Source: Ipomoea triloba (Eukaryota; Streptophyta; Magnoliopsida; Solanales; Convolvulaceae). From it: DNA of 64,000 bases. Where the stretch lies: NCBI RefSeq assembly GCF_003576645.1, contig NC_044919.1:17355955-17419954 (forward strand). Direction: 5' to 3'. Position numbers and translations under genes: made by a program. Shown here one piece after another: positions 1 through 11,880 of the stretch. A model generated the notes under the pieces. That model did no database searches. It was not told the origin of the DNA and was given only the letters and a program-made list of their open reading frames with translations. The number at the start of each line of letters is the position of its first letter. Positions within the stretch are counted from its first letter, which is position 1.

Positions 1-678
1 TATAGGGAAAATATTTATATAGTATACGCCCGGTTTTGAAAATTTGACCCAACGGAAAAAGGGAATGGAAGGTTTACGGTGTAAGGTTCAGGAACAACCT
101 CGGTTAAGAATTGAATTAAAGGTTATCAAGGTTACAATTTAGGAAATAGGATTGCCGCCTTGCACAAGATATTTTCAGGAAGCAAACAAGAACAACGTTC
201 GAGAGGATGAGAATGACTTTTCAATAAAAGGAAGTGCCATGTTTTCTAAGGGGAAGAGAAGAACTCGGCTTTGATAGAAATGAGAACGAGGTTCGCCTGT
301 GGTTAAAAGAATTTTCCCAATTTAAGGGAGTATCAAGTTCTTTGAACAAAAGAGAATGAACGAAAAGAACTTGGCTTCGGGAACCGATAAGCATGAGATT
401 GAAAACACAGAATGAGTTTTCCAACTATAGGGTATTTACTTATTCGAGGGAAAGAAAGAAATTAGATTCCAAAAAGGGATTAAGAATAAGGTTTCGAAAG
501 ACAGCAACGGTTTGTCAATGATAAGGTATTCAGCTCTTCAAGGTAAGAAAAAGATTCAATTTGAAAGAAGATAAGAATGAGATTGAAAACGCAGAACGAG
601 TTTCTCAACGGTGGAATATTCAACTTACTCAAGGAAAGGGAGGAATCCGGTTCCTAGAGAAGTTAAGAGCGAGGTCTT

Positions 679-762
679 AGAGAGGCAGAGTGATTTCTCG
701 ATGGTTGGGTATTCAATTCTAGAGAGGCAGAGTGATTTCTCGATGGTTGGGTATTCAATTCC
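679..762. repeat. 42-bp tandem duplication
   Basis: Two head-to-tail copies of a 42-bp unit (679-720 and 721-762) beginning AGAGAGGCAGAGTG. The second large repeat copy has one unit only, so the duplication is younger than the split of the two copies. Confidence 0.85.
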
Positions 763-890
763 CAAAGAAAAGAGAGGAGTTTATTTCCCAACGAAGGTGA
801 GAAGGAGATTTAGAACGGATAGAAAGGGATGCCTTAATAAAAGAGAGGGTGCAATCCCCAAGGGAATGAGAGAGATTCGGTTCCAAGAGT

Positions 891-915
891 NNNNNNNNNN
901 NNNNNNNNNNNNNNN
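891..915. other. Assembly gap, 25 N
   Basis: A run of 25 N. The flanks are near-identical repeats, so the gap size and the repeat copy number are unreliable here. Confidence 0.99.
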
Positions 916-1692
916 TACCTATAGGGAAAATATTTATATAGTATACGCCCGGTTTTGAAAATTTGACCCAACGGAAAAAGGGAATGGAAGGTTTACGGTG
1001 TAAGGTTCAGGAACAACCTCGGTTAAGAATTGAATTAAAGGTTATCAAGGTTACAATTTAGGAAATAGGATTGCCGCCTTGCACAAGATATTTTCAGGAA
1101 GCAAACAAGAACAACGTTCGAGAGGATGAGAATGACTTTTCAATAAAAGGAAGTGCCACGTTTTCTAAGGGGAAGAGAAGAACTCGGCTTTGATAGAAAT
1201 GAGAACGAGGTTCGCCTGTGGTTAAAAGAATTTCCCAATTTAAGGGAGTATCAAGTTCTTTGAACAAAAGAGAATGAACGAAAAGAACTTGGCTTCGGGA
1301 ACCGATAAGCATGAGATTGAAAACACAGAATGAGTTTTCCAACTATAGGGTATTTACTTATTCGAGGAAAGAAAGAAATTAGATTCCAAAAAGGGATTAA
1401 GAATAAGGTTTCGAAAGACAGCAACGGTTTGTCAATGATAAGGTATTCAGCTCTTCAAGGTAAGAAAAAGATTCAATTTGAAAGAAGATAAGAATGAGAT
1501 TGAAAACGCAGAACGAGTTTCTCAACGGTGGAATATTCAACTTACTCAAGGAAAGGGAGGAATCCGGTTCCTAGAGAAGTTAAGAGCGAGGTCTTAGAGA
1601 GGCAGAGTGATTTCTCGATGGTTGGGTATTCAATTCCCAAAGAAAAGAGAGGAGTTTATTTCCCAACGAAGGTGAGAAGGAGATTTAGAACA

Positions 1693-3114
1693 GGTAGGAG
1701 GGATGTTTCAACAAGAAGGCATTCAGAGTTTCGAGAAACAAGGAGACTTTAGTTTCCAAGAAGAATTGAGAATAATGATTAGAATAGATAGAAGGAATCT
1801 CTCTATGGAGGGATGATTGGGGTTGCAAGGAACAAAAGGGATTCGGCTTTAAGAAGGGTAAGGAAGTCTCCCAACTCTAAACGATTTCTTCGGGTTGACG
1901 ATTCGATCACGACACTTTGACTGATTGACAGATCTTGACTTGCTCCCCACGCAACGCTGACTTGAGATTCGAATAAGCTCCACATACAAACTACGGTTCG
2001 CATAACCTTATCTCTCCAAAAGAGGCTGAAGGTGATGAATTGCTGCTGACTGGTTGGTGCAGAACGAGAGAATTCTGGGGGAGCTTTATGAAAAGATAGG
2101 TTCAACTAGAAGGGTATCGCCCGGTTTTGAGAGGAGATTCGCTTATGGTTACTAGAGATCTTTTAGAAACCGAGATTACTTCCTTAAGCTCTTGCACAAG
2201 GGGATTACTTCCGAAGGTACACCGAGTAGGTTACACGAGGTCCACTTCACGGAGTCGTACCCCACTTGCTTATGGCATTTCTTCTTATCTTCGGGGACCT
2301 TAAGCGTTCAAGTGCCCTTCCTACTTGACTTGATCTTCCTTGTCTTGAAGGTTGCAACTTCTAACTCGTTCCTTCGTAGCCGTTTCAGGGGTAGGTAGGG
2401 CTACCTTACGGTTCACGAATCACGACCCCGAATTATAATTCTTCATGCAACGTTAACTCCGAGTTTAGCTCGCACGAGCCTCTTCATGGCCGATCCGAAA
2501 GCTCCTACTAGACGTGCTTTAACTCTTCCTTGACGCGTCAGCACCCGCCATTGCCGTTCCCTCATGGCCGAGGGTCTTTGAGTCTTCAGTCTTCAAGGTC
2601 CTATCGCGTTCTTCGTCTTGTGTTGAACATCAGTTGTACGAACTTGTTCTTCAAGTCTTGTGGCTGTTAACGAAGATCTTGCAGACGAGGCTACACGCGC
2701 GAGCACGCCAATTCCCGGGGGATGTGGATCGTTGCCGTTGACTCCGGGCCGCTAGTAGATTAGTCTTTCTTCAACGGGTCGCCCGATCTTCTGATTGCTG
2801 AGAAGCACACGGTGCTATCCAACGCTTCTCATCAACTAACTACTCGTTCCTAACCTAAAGCAGGCTCCTAGGCAAAACTAAAACGAAGCAACTTAACTAA
2901 AAAAGCGATTAAGACTTACCCGGGAAGACGAGCCGCAAGCTGCAAACAACAAGGTTAACAAAGCACATATAATATAAACAAACAAGGCGTGTCCTCACCG
3001 CGATTCCTAGAATTCACACAATCCTAGGATTCTCAAACTCCTTAATTCCTACTTAGTCAAGTCCTAGAGTCTCGAAAGTTCAACCCTAGGATCTCTACTC
3101 AGACCTCGACACAG
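1693..3114 (-). other. Noncoding interior (leader) of the gypsy element
   Basis: No reading frame here matches a retrotransposon domain I recognise. The longest minus-strand frame (1803-2105, 100 codons) resembles nothing known to me. The segment lies just downstream of the primer site when read on the minus strand, so it is probably the untranslated leader or a non-autonomous interior. Confidence 0.5.
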
Positions 3115-3126
3115 GCTCTGATACCA
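3115..3126 (-). other. Primer binding site (tRNA-iMet type)
   Basis: On the minus strand this reads TGGTATCAGAGC, the usual 12-nt complement of the 3' end of plant initiator tRNA-Met. It lies two bases from the inner LTR end at 3129. Confidence 0.85.
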
Positions 3127-3533
3127 ACTGTGACACCCCAACCTCACATAGGCTGAGATAGATAAAAACTCAACACAACAGCTGACTATCTCAACCAACA
3201 ACAGAACATAGCGGAAGCGAATTTAAAACCTAAGGGCGTCATGCCACATCTAGGTAAGATAACACGGCCTAGATGCACAGGCTAACCATAAAAACTGAAC
3301 TGTATAAACGATAATCCTTAAGTCAAGTCTCAAAACATCCAAACACTAGTCAAGAGTTTATAAAGAAATCTCAAATGGCTCACAGGCCAAAGCATAAATC
3401 TAAAACATAACCACTATCTAAGCCTCCTCATACGGGTGTATCTCTATCGCGCTCACGCAAAGACTTTAAGGCAAACCTGGAAAACACACAAAGAACCATT
3501 AGCAAAAGACTGCTAAGTAACCACCATTCACAC

Positions 3534-3558
3534 NNNNNNNNNNNNNNNNNNNNNNNNN
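3534..3558. other. Assembly gap, 25 N
   Basis: A run of 25 N inside the gypsy LTR. The right flank has imperfect repeats of GTACCGGTTTTCCGG and TTGACCACTGACTTTGG, which may have caused the break. Confidence 0.99.
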
Positions 3559-4037
3559 GTACCGGTTTTCCGGTTGGCTCTTGACCACTGACTTTGGGTG
3601 GTCTCTTGACCACTGACTTTGGTTGGTCACCCCTGTGTACCGGTTTTCCGGGTTTGGCTCTTGATGACTTTGACCCCTGTGTACCGGTTTTTCCGGGATT
3701 GACTCTTGACTCCTGACTTCTGACTATGTGGTTTGACTTGGTTTGGTGGTTGGGTTGACTTGGTTTGGAGGTTGGAGTTGGGGTTCCTTCTTGGTCCGTT
3801 TTATGAGCTCTTTATGCTAATTCGGTCGATACCTTATGGATCTCGGTTATGGTTCGTTATTGCATTATGCTTTGTTGTTGGCTATTGGCTTTGTTTGACT
3901 GAGTCTTGGTTTGTGATTCGTTCAGCTTATTATTGTTGAGTATCGTTTTCAACTACTGAACAGTTCGTTGGTGTTTATATTCTATATGGGTGTGTAAACC
4001 TATTTACAAGCTTATGTATATCTATATCTCCTTGCGG

Positions 4038-4248
4038 CCCAATCACAGGGACCGAAGTCCAATCACAGGGGGTGTAATCAACCCGAATCACAGGGACCGA
4101 AGTCCAATCACAGGGGTAGCGAACCCAATCACAGGGACCGTAGTCCAATCACAGGGACCTAAGTCCAATCACAGGGGTAACGAACCCAATCACAGGGGCA
4201 AAAGCCCAATCACAGGGACCTAAGTCCAATCACAGGGGTAATCAACCC
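4038..4248. repeat. Tandem repeat of CCAATCACAGGG units
   Basis: Ten copies of AATCACAGGG recur every 19-25 bases with variable joins (for example ACCGAAGTCC, GGTAGCGAACC). The array lies within the gypsy LTR. The short variable spacers and eukaryotic context exclude a CRISPR array. Confidence 0.9.
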
Positions 4249-5235
4249 AAATACAATCCATAGTAGCACAGCTATATCACCCATCAACCTCCAAAAGATA
4301 CCAAGGAACCACCACCTCATACTCATACCCAACTCAGCCCAAGAACCATCACTCAGAGTGCTCATCTCAGATATGAACACCAACCAAGCTCCCAAATAAT
4401 AGACTCAAGGATTCAACCAACCAAATCGTAGACTCACATAATGGACTAAGAGGTATGAATAAATACTCAGAAACAAGGTAAACATATCCAATGGAATACT
4501 CCAACAAACTCCAGAACAAAGAAGGAAACAAACAACGGATCACTCACATCCACCAACCACTACCACCTTACTCTTACAGAAAACCCCAACGGTTACATTT
4601 TCCCGCTAGAGTGCCCCGCAAGAGCAATTCCCACATACCAAATCAGACTCAGCTCAGAATACAAAGAGATACTCCAGAATACAAAGATCATATCACAATA
4701 CACCAATATTCATCTAACAGAGGCCAAATAACATGGAAATCCAAACCAACAAATGATCATATACATCAACAGACAAGGATCATGACACGAGTCCATGAAT
4801 CCACAACACCATCAATGATAGGCTAATAATCAAGGAATTTCAGGATTTCCAATCACCAAATATTATCATATAGAGCGAGAGTGTAAAAATAGATTTTGAT
4901 GGACATAGTGGTTACCTTTGAAGCGTAATTAATTCCAAAAGCATTTTAATCCAAAGCAACGTCACTCCTAAGCTCAAAGCTCGGTTCATAATCGTGAACC
5001 TGAAGGATTAATATAATTCTAACACCGTTACTAAGACTATTAATAACAATACTAACATTCCTATTTGGTCCATTATAACCTATAATAATCCTATAATCCA
5101 TGCTCAAGGCTAATATAATATGACCATATGAATTTATACCTAATCTAAACTCAAGCTACACTATTATAACTAATACAAAACTTTAGTCTTAATAATAAAC
5201 AAAAACACTACCTTAAAACATTCTGCTTGCTCCTA

Positions 5236-5290
5236 GGTTCGAACTCACGCCCTCCACCTCGAAGTACCAACGCCAAACCACTGAACCACT
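5236..5290 (-). promoter_or_regulatory. tRNA-like pol III box A / box B pair inside the LTR
   Basis: On the minus strand the segment reads TGGTTCAGTGGTTTGG (box-A-like) and, about 30 bases on, GAGTTCGAACCTAGG (a near-consensus box B). This is either a SINE head captured by the LTR or a chance tRNA-like fold. No full tRNA cloverleaf is evident. Confidence 0.4.
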
Positions 5291-5299
5291 GCACTTCTT

Positions 5300-6000
5300 G
5301 TGTTAAAGCTCGTGACCAGCGAACCATTACTCTTCAACCGAACCTCCAGTTATCACAAGGAGATCCGCGACCATGAACGGAGCCGTCCACTCCGCCTCGC
5401 CTTGCTTCTGCCGGAGAAGGGGACACCGCTACACCCGCCGTTGCGGTTGCTGCTTGGCCGAACGGAAGAGGGTGACGGACAGGCCCGTACCGTTGATGAG
5501 CTCCGCCCTTGCTTAACGGAAGGAAAGGATCGCTGCTGCCTCCCGCATGGTTCCGAGGTAGCTGCTGCGTGGAGGGGAAGAAGAACAGGGAAGCTCCGCC
5601 ATGGTCACGAGGAGGGGAGATTGGGGAAGACCGCGCATTGCCGTTGGAGTCATTCGCCGGAAGAGAAGGGATCATCGGCCGTCCTTTGGATCCATAACAG
5701 CTCGTCGGAGAGAAGAAGGTGGAGGTCGAAACCGCTGCCGAGAGCTCGTCTTCAGAACTCGCCCACCGGCAGCCACCACGCAACGTCGTCGACGATCAAG
5801 AGAATAAGCTTGTCGCGTTCTTGCCGGCGGAGGCCACTCCCATGCTGCCGTCGACGAAAGAGATGGAAAGGAAGTCGGAGAAGCCCCTTGTCGCCGCCGG
5901 AACTCGCCATGCTTGCCGTCGATGCTCTCCTTCACTGCCGGCGTCTAAGAAAAGCGAGGGAGAGAAGGGAAAGAGAGGAGAGGCGAGAGCAAATTTCTGG
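5300..6000. other. GC-rich block in the LTR with overlapping open frames
   Basis: The block is much richer in G+C than its flanks, with many CCG/CGG trinucleotides. Several open frames overlap on both strands (251 codons at 5300-6055 plus; 149 codons at 5334-5783 minus). The products are low-complexity Arg/Ser/Pro-rich and match no family I know. It may be the transcribed 5' leader of the element or captured exon sequence. Confidence 0.4.
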
Positions 6001-6391
6001 AATTTTCGTTGAGCTGCTGAACATTAGGTTACCCTTTTTGGAAGCAACCATTTAGGGTAGGTTTCCTCTTTTGGGTTTTGGGCTAGATCATGATTTAGAA
6101 GGTTGGGTCAACTATGGTCTTAGATTAAAATAATTATGCATATAATTTACTTGGGCTTTATAATAATGTTTATGTGGAAGACATATATATATACACTTAT
6201 AGGGATATTGGGCTAAAGACTATTATTATTAATATAACAATAAATTATACATATATAAGAGTATATAGTCCCAAGCCCATAAGAAATAGTTATACTTATA
6301 ATTATTTAAATAATTATTTAATAAGAAAATAACCCCTTATAATATTCAAAAGAGTAGTAGGAAATTTCGGGGTGTTACACTTAATAAGCTC

Positions 6392-7180
6392 TTGCCATTC
6401 TCTGCTGACATTAAAGAGCAACAAAATCAACGAGAACAATTAGCGGTTATGAGTTTTTTGGCAGGTCTTCCTTATGAGTTTGACACAGCTAGGTCCACAA
6501 TGCTTAGTAACTCTGAAATCCCTACCCTAGCTGATGTCTTCCCTCGCTTGCTTCGATCCGAGCAATCCAATATACCCGAAGTTCCCATCCCACCTAGTAG
6601 TGCTCTTGTTAGTCGTAATCCTCACACTGGGAATGGTGGAAATTCCCAAGGGCACACTTCCGGTCATCCTCACAGTGGGAACAATGGATATTCCCATGGG
6701 CGTACTTCTACTATTGTGTGTCACTATTGTCAGAAGCCTGGGCATATAAGGAGGGACTATAAGAAGTTGCAAAAGGATCGAAGAAATTCTTCTGCCAATG
6801 TTGCATCTACACTTGAGGCGTCTTCCAAGACGATCATGGTCTCTGTTGATGAGTTTGCCAAGTTTTCTAAATACCAAGCCTCTTTGAAGTATTCATCCTC
6901 TTCAGTCACTACTATTGCTGACTCAGGTAACACGACCTCTTGTCTTCTCTCATCCTCTTCCAAATGGGTTATAGACTTGGGCGCCACAGACCATATGACA
7001 GGTAATTCTAGTTTATTTTCCTCCATTTCTTCTTCTCCACATAGTTCCCCTATCACCTTAGCGGATGGATCCACCTCCCATGTCCTTGGGTCGGGTACCA
7101 TTATGCCAATCCCCACGCTCCCCTTACAATCTGTCTTACACCTCCCTAATTTCCGGTCAGCCATCTTACCCGTGCTTTAA
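6392..7180 (+). pseudogene. Copia gag and protease (partial, inactive)
   Basis: The frame encodes the C-terminal half of a UBN2-type gag (motif LAVMSFLAGLPYEFD), a zinc knuckle and the start of the aspartic protease. The knuckle reads CHYCQKPGHIRRDY, so the fourth CCHC ligand is tyrosine. The protease site reads VIDLGATDHM, where the family has Asp-Ser/Thr-Gly, so the catalytic triad is altered. The 5' end is lost at 6379. A stop at 7178-7180 separates this frame from the integrase. Confidence 0.85.
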
Positions 7181-7227
7181 ACTGTTCTGTTACGTTCTTC
7201 CCTGATCATTGTCTGTTTTAGGATCTT

Positions 7228-8212
7228 ATGACGAAGAGGGTTATTCGTAAGGGGCGTGAGTCTGGGGGTCTCTACATTCTTGACACCACGAGGTTGAAGT
7301 CGGTTGCTTGTTCGGGTGCTGTCACTCCGGTAGATGTTCATTGTCTTTTGGGGCATCCTTCCCTCCCATTATTGAAGAAATTGTGTCCACTTTCAAAGAT
7401 TGTCGTTTTTATATTGTGAGTCGTGTGAGTTTTCTAAGCACCGTCGTTTGTATTTGAGTCCTAGAGTTAGCAAACGTGTGTCTACTTTGTTTGAGTTAGT
7501 ACATTCTAATGTTTGGGGTTCGTGTTCTGTGACATCTAAACTTGGTTATAAGTATTTTGTTACATTTGTTGACGATTTCTCTCGAATGACATGGTTATAT
7601 TTAATGAAGTCTCGTTCTGAACTATTTGATGTGTTTCGTGGCTTTTGTACTGAAATTCAAACTCAATTTGGTGTTCATGTCAAAATATTACGTAGCGACA
7701 ATGCTAAAGAATATTTCTCGTTCCCCTTTGCCTCTTATATGTGTGACATGGGTATGTTGTATCAATCTTCTTGTGTTGACACACCTTCCCAAAATGGGGT
7801 AGCTGAGCGCAAGAATCCACATTTGCTTGAGACTACAAGGGCCTTACTGTTCCACAGGGGGGTTCCTAAGCAGTTTTAGGCTGATGTCGTTTCCACTGCT
7901 TATTTTCTGATCAATCACATGCCTTCTGTGGTTTTGGATGGAAAAACTCCGTACCATATTCTGTGTCCATCACAACCCCTGTTCCATATTGACCCCCGTA
8001 TATTTGGTTGTGTATGCATTGTTCGCGATGTTCGTTCTAACCTCACCAAGCTAGATCCAAAGTCTCTGAAGTGTGTGTTTCTTGGTTACTCTCGTGTGCA
8101 AAAGGGGTACATGTGTTACTCTCCAGAGCTTGGTAGGTACCTTGTTTCTATTGATGTCACTTTTCATGAAGAGGTTCCTTTCTTTCCTTCTTCTCTGGAT
8201 GCTATTGGTTAG
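7228..8212 (+). pseudogene. Copia integrase (frameshifted, inactive)
   Basis: Three overlapping frames cover the zinc-binding region (HCLLGHPSL at about 7340, CESCEFSKHR at about 7420), the catalytic core and part of the C-terminal region. In the core the usual first catalytic Asp is Asn (LVHSNVWGSC), while the second Asp (ILRSDNAKEY) and the Glu (NGVAERKN) remain. A frameshift lies near 7400-7420 and a stop at 7877. Loss of a DDE residue predicts no integration activity. Confidence 0.85.
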
Positions 8213-8415
8213 GGGGGAGGAGGGGGATGACATCTTGATGTATACAGTCACGTCCTGTGTCACTATGCATGTTCCTACTCCTCCAGTCTTACAAGTCTAT
8301 TCTCGTCACCCTCAGCCTGCTGCTCTCGTTCCTGATTTGCCCCAAGCTTCTCTTCTTGACTCGGTACCAGCTCAAATCCCTGAAACCACCTCTGAGTCAT
8401 TTGATCCACCGTTGA

Positions 8416-10018
8416 ATGAGACCCTTCCTATTGCTCTTCGGAAAGGTAAACGCAGTTGCACTTATCCTATATCCTCTTTTGCGTCATATGCTTAACTGTC
8501 ATCTGCATCCTGTTCGTTTATTGCTTAATTCCATTTCCATTCCTAAAACTATTAAGGAAGCCTTATCTTATCTTGGGTGGCGAACTGCCATGATTGAAGA
8601 GATGAATGCTTTGGACCACAATGGTACTTGGGAATTGGTTGCTATGCCTGCATGTAAAAGGCCTATTGGTTGTAAGTGGGTGTTTACTGTCAAGGTAAAT
8701 TCTGATGGGTCTGTTGCTCGTTTGAAAGCCTGTCTTGTGGCTAAAGGATATGCCAAAACTTATGGGGTTGATTATTCTGACACTTTCTCTCCTGTGGCTA
8801 AGCTTACTTCTGTCAGGTTACTCATTTCAATGGCGGCCATTAAAGATTGATCATTGCATCAGCTTGATATTAAGAATACCTTTTTGCATGGGGATCTTCA
8901 TGAAGAAGTGTACATGGAGCAACCTCCTGGTTTGTTGCTCAGAGGGAGTTTGGGAAAGTATGCCGACTTCGGCGATCATTGTATGGATTGAAACAAAGTC
9001 CGCGTGCATGGTTTGGAAAGTTCAGTCAAGCTGTGGAGAGCTTTGGGATGGTGAAAAGTAAATTGGATCACTCAATGTTCTACAACTGGTCCAAAACAGG
9101 CATAATCTGGTTAGTGGTCTACGTGGATGACATTGTCATTACAGGAAGTGACACCGAAGGAATTTCATCTCTTAAGTCATTCCTTCATAGTCAATTTCAG
9201 ACAAAAGATTTGGGACCACTGAAGTACTTCCTGGGTATTGAAGTCATGAGGAATAAAACAGGTATATTACTGTCTGAACGAAAATATGTACTTGACTTAC
9301 TTTCTGAAACAGGGAAACTAGGGGTTAAACCATGTAATACTCCTATGATACCAAACATGCAATTGTCAAAGGAGGTGGAGTTGTGTGAAGATCCTGAGAG
9401 GTAGGAGATTAGTTGGGAAGCTAAACTACTTGACAGTAACTCGTCTAGATATTGTATACCCAGTTAGTGTTTTGAGCCAGTATATGGCATCCCCAACTGT
9501 TGAGCATTGGGCAGCTGTAGAACACATCTTGAGTTATTTGAAGGGAGCTCCAGGACATGGAATTTTGTATAAAAATCATGGTCACACTAAGATCGAGTGT
9601 TTTACTGATGCTGATTAGGCAGGATCCAAAGAGGATCGTAGATCAACAACTGGATATTGTGTTTTCTTTGGAGGTAATCTGGTTTCGTGGAAAAGTAAAA
9701 AAACATAATGTGGTCTCTCGTTCGAGTGCAAAGTCTGAATATAGGGCAATGGCACAATCAACGTGTGAAGTGATGTGGATAAACAACCTTCTGAGTGAGG
9801 CTAGTTTTAAAGCCCCAATTCCTGCAAAGTTATGGTGTGATAACCAAGCTACTCTGCATATTGCATCAAACCCAGTGTTTCATGAACGAACGAAGCACAT
9901 AGAGATTGACTGTCATTTTGTTCGTGAGAAGATACAACAAGGGTTAATCTCCACTGGATTTGTAAAGACTGGGGAACAACTCGGGGATCTATTCACAAAG
10001 GCCCTAACTGGGACATGA
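8416..10018 (+). pseudogene. Copia reverse transcriptase and RNase H (broken)
   Basis: The RT begins near 8530 (ALSYLGWRTAMIEEMNALDHN), with CKWVFTVKVNSDG and the [12 protein letters not shown] block. A stop follows at 8848-8850 and a frameshift near 8930-8980. The catalytic YVDD box is at 9120-9131 and intact. Further stops lie near 9402 and 9616. RNase H follows, with RSSAKSEYRAMAQ, LWCDNQATLHIASNP and HIEIDCHFVREKI. The polypurine tract and 3' LTR come about 60 bp after the last frame. Confidence 0.9.
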
Positions 10019-10079
10019 GTTTGTTATCTTTGTAGCAAGTTAGGCATGATCAATATCTTTGCTCCAACTTGAGGGGGAG

Positions 10080-10260
10080 TGTTATAAGGTATATTCAACA
10101 AATATGGTATCCTGCATATTAGGAAACTTGGAAGCTAGGGTTTGAGGTAGTGGTATTACCATATGTCCTTTAATTCATATATATAGGATGGTGTACTCTC
10201 CTCAAAAGGATGTGAGACACAGAGCTGCTAGTTAAGGTATTCTCCTAAAACCTTTGAACA
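10080..10260 (+). mobile_element. Short 3' LTR of the copia element (right end approximate)
   Basis: It starts TGTTATAAGG directly after the polypurine tract. A TATA-like ATATATATAGG lies near 10178-10190. The most likely end is CTTTGAACA at 10260. No second LTR remains in the window for comparison, so the right boundary is uncertain. Confidence 0.5.
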
Positions 10261-10263
10261 TTT

Positions 10264-11880
10264 TGATTCTTGGAATATTAACTACTTAGGGATTGTCTCT
10301 ATACCCCACGAGGTTACTTTGAAAACCACAACCCAATATCGAGTTGATGAAAGGCTATTGGGTGGTAAACATGTTAAAGATGTTGAGCCAGTCACACCAT
10401 CTCTAATGCCAACCCTAATTGATGAAAATGAAGCCATCCTAACCCCCTATGTGCGAGATCTGATATTGTCACTCAAGCTAAAATTCATTGTGAATGACCT
10501 GGAAGTTGCCATTTGAATAATTAATCAACAATTAGATGCAGCCAGAACTGAACTTGCTATTATTCTGCTTCGACTGAATCTGTTAGAAGCTGAACTAGCT
10601 GCTGCTAATGAACATGTCACTGAAGAGGAACCCCCTACTACATGATTTACTTTGTCTATTATTGTGACAAAAAGTGGGGAGTAATACTAATTAAGGGGGA
10701 GGGAGAGTACGTTTGGTTATTTTGAGTTTGTGTTTATGAGAATTTCTTAAAGACAATGGTTATTTTGTTTTACAGATCGTTCTTGTTTAATTATTGTTTT
10801 GGTATTTAGGTCTGTAAAAGTTTGAACAAGTGTCCTTTGGAAATGACTTATCTTTATTTTAGTAACTTCTCTTTGCTTACATGTCTTTGTGGTTTAATTG
10901 TATTTTTCTTTATTAAGTTGTTTTGCTAAATAATAGCCAAAGGGGGGAGTTTTTTTAGTGTTTAGTATTGTAAACCCCAACTTCTAATTGGCAAAATTAT
11001 TTTGAGAAACTAGATAGTTTGATTTAGTGTCAGTTAGAATACTGATTGAAGATTACTTATCAGATGCTACAATAGAGGCTTTGAAAGCTAGCCATTGGAA
11101 CTATAGCGTCTTTTCAGGAACAGTTGGCAAAGCAATTACACGACAAAAAAGTTTTTACCTAACTGAAGTACTTTAAGGGTAAGACAGTAATTCATTCTAC
11201 AAGGAATTACTTGTCTTCCAAAGTTCAAGGTATTATATATATATACTGGTTAGAGAGAGAATTCTACAGAGAATAATGGTTGAGAAACTACACATTACAA
11301 GATTTACAATTCAAGAAAATACTCTGAGATATAATCTTCTCAAGACATCATTGATGATCTGAATTTTAAAAGACTCTTGAGAAGAAAGTTCTACAAAGCT
11401 TTATCTTTGTGTCGTATTCCATACAATTGTGGCGTAATGGTGGGTGACTCAGCGAGACGGACAGTGACATCGCGGATCTCCAAGAAAGGATTTCTTAGAC
11501 TGCTGATTGCACGGATCGGATCTCCGGCATCGACAATCCTCTATAGCTTCTTCAACTTGGGTTTTTATCTTGTGAGGTATATATATCGCACAATGGGTTG
11601 AATAGTGTGTTCTCTTTACCGTCTGTTTGAATTGCTCACGAGATAGTAGATTGGACTCACTAATGGTGGTCCGATCCCCTTGACGTTGATACGATTGTAT
11701 TGAACTGGGTAATCAATACTTGGTGTGTTTTACTTTCTGTTTGATTTAATTTCCGCACTTTGTCGTATCGCTGTTGCAATAAGTGTTCAATCACGATTAG
11801 GGTTTGCGATAAGACTATTTCTGAAACAGTTAAGTCAGATAGATAACTAGGAAAATTGAATATCACATATACACGAAATT
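10264..11880 (+). mobile_element. 3' end of another copia element (SIRE/Maximus-like, tentative)
   Basis: A broken frame at 10319-10645 encodes a Leu/Ala/Glu-rich coiled-coil-like stretch (LNLLEAELAAANEHV) with stops at 10514 and 10643. A purine run AAAGGGGGGAG (10940-10950) looks like a polypurine tract. It is followed by an LTR-like segment including TTGGCAAAATTATTTTG and, near 11745, TTTAATTTCCGCAC, a pattern I associate with SIRE-type LTR ends. No RT or integrase is present, so the lineage call rests on general resemblance. Confidence 0.4.

Larger units (their letters stand above)
1..1692. repeat. Near-identical direct repeats (1-817 and 920-1692) flanking an assembly gap
   Basis: Bases 1-817 recur at 920-1692 with an offset of 919. 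By eye the copies differ by one substitution (ATG versus ACG near 235/1159), two single-base indels and a 42-bp tandem duplication present only in the left copy. After about 817/1692 they diverge. This is part of the interior of the gypsy element. It could be a true tandem duplication, or two haplotype copies placed side by side around the N gap. Confidence 0.8.
1..6379 (-). mobile_element. 5' part of a long-LTR Ty3/gypsy element (Tekay/Del-like or a non-autonomous relative)
   Basis: The element is read on the minus strand and runs off the left edge. Its 5' LTR is 3129-6379, followed leftwards by a tRNA-Met primer site (3115-3126) and a noncoding interior. LTR ends of the TGTAACACCCCG / GGGGTGTCACA type with LTRs over 3 kb are known for Tekay/Del chromoviruses. 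I see no gag or pol domain in 1-3114, so it may be a non-autonomous derivative; the lineage is an inference. The right end cuts the gag gene of a copia element, and the bases CTTAA (6380-6384) are the expected right copy of a 5-bp target duplication. Confidence 0.6.
3129..6379 (-). mobile_element. 5' LTR of the gypsy element
   Basis: On the plus strand the segment starts TGTGACACCCC and ends GGGGTGTTACA, which form short inverted ends. The primer site sits just outside the left end. The length is about 3.25 kb including a 25-N gap. It contains a 10-copy tandem repeat, a GC-rich block and a tRNA-like box A/box B pair, each listed separately. No intact gene is seen. The second LTR would lie beyond the left edge. 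Confidence 0.65.
6380..10260 (+). mobile_element. Degenerate Ty1/copia element, 5'-truncated by the gypsy insertion
   Basis: Domain order is gag, protease, integrase, reverse transcriptase, RNase H, then a polypurine tract (GAGGGGGAG near 10071-10079) and a 3' LTR starting TGTTATAAGG at 10080. That is the copia order. The 5' LTR and gag start are missing because the gypsy LTR abuts at 6379. Several stops, frameshifts and active-site changes make it non-autonomous. Confidence 0.9.

Noticed and set aside
3990..4223. 77-codon frame rich in NHRDRSPITG repeats
   Set aside because: It is a translation of the tandem AATCACAGGG repeat.
4038..4248. CRISPR-like short repeats
   Set aside because: Spacers are short, similar and irregular, and the sequence is a eukaryotic LTR.
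5300..6055. 251-codon plus-strand frame
   Set aside because: It is low complexity, GC-rich and overlaps several other open frames; it lies inside an LTR.
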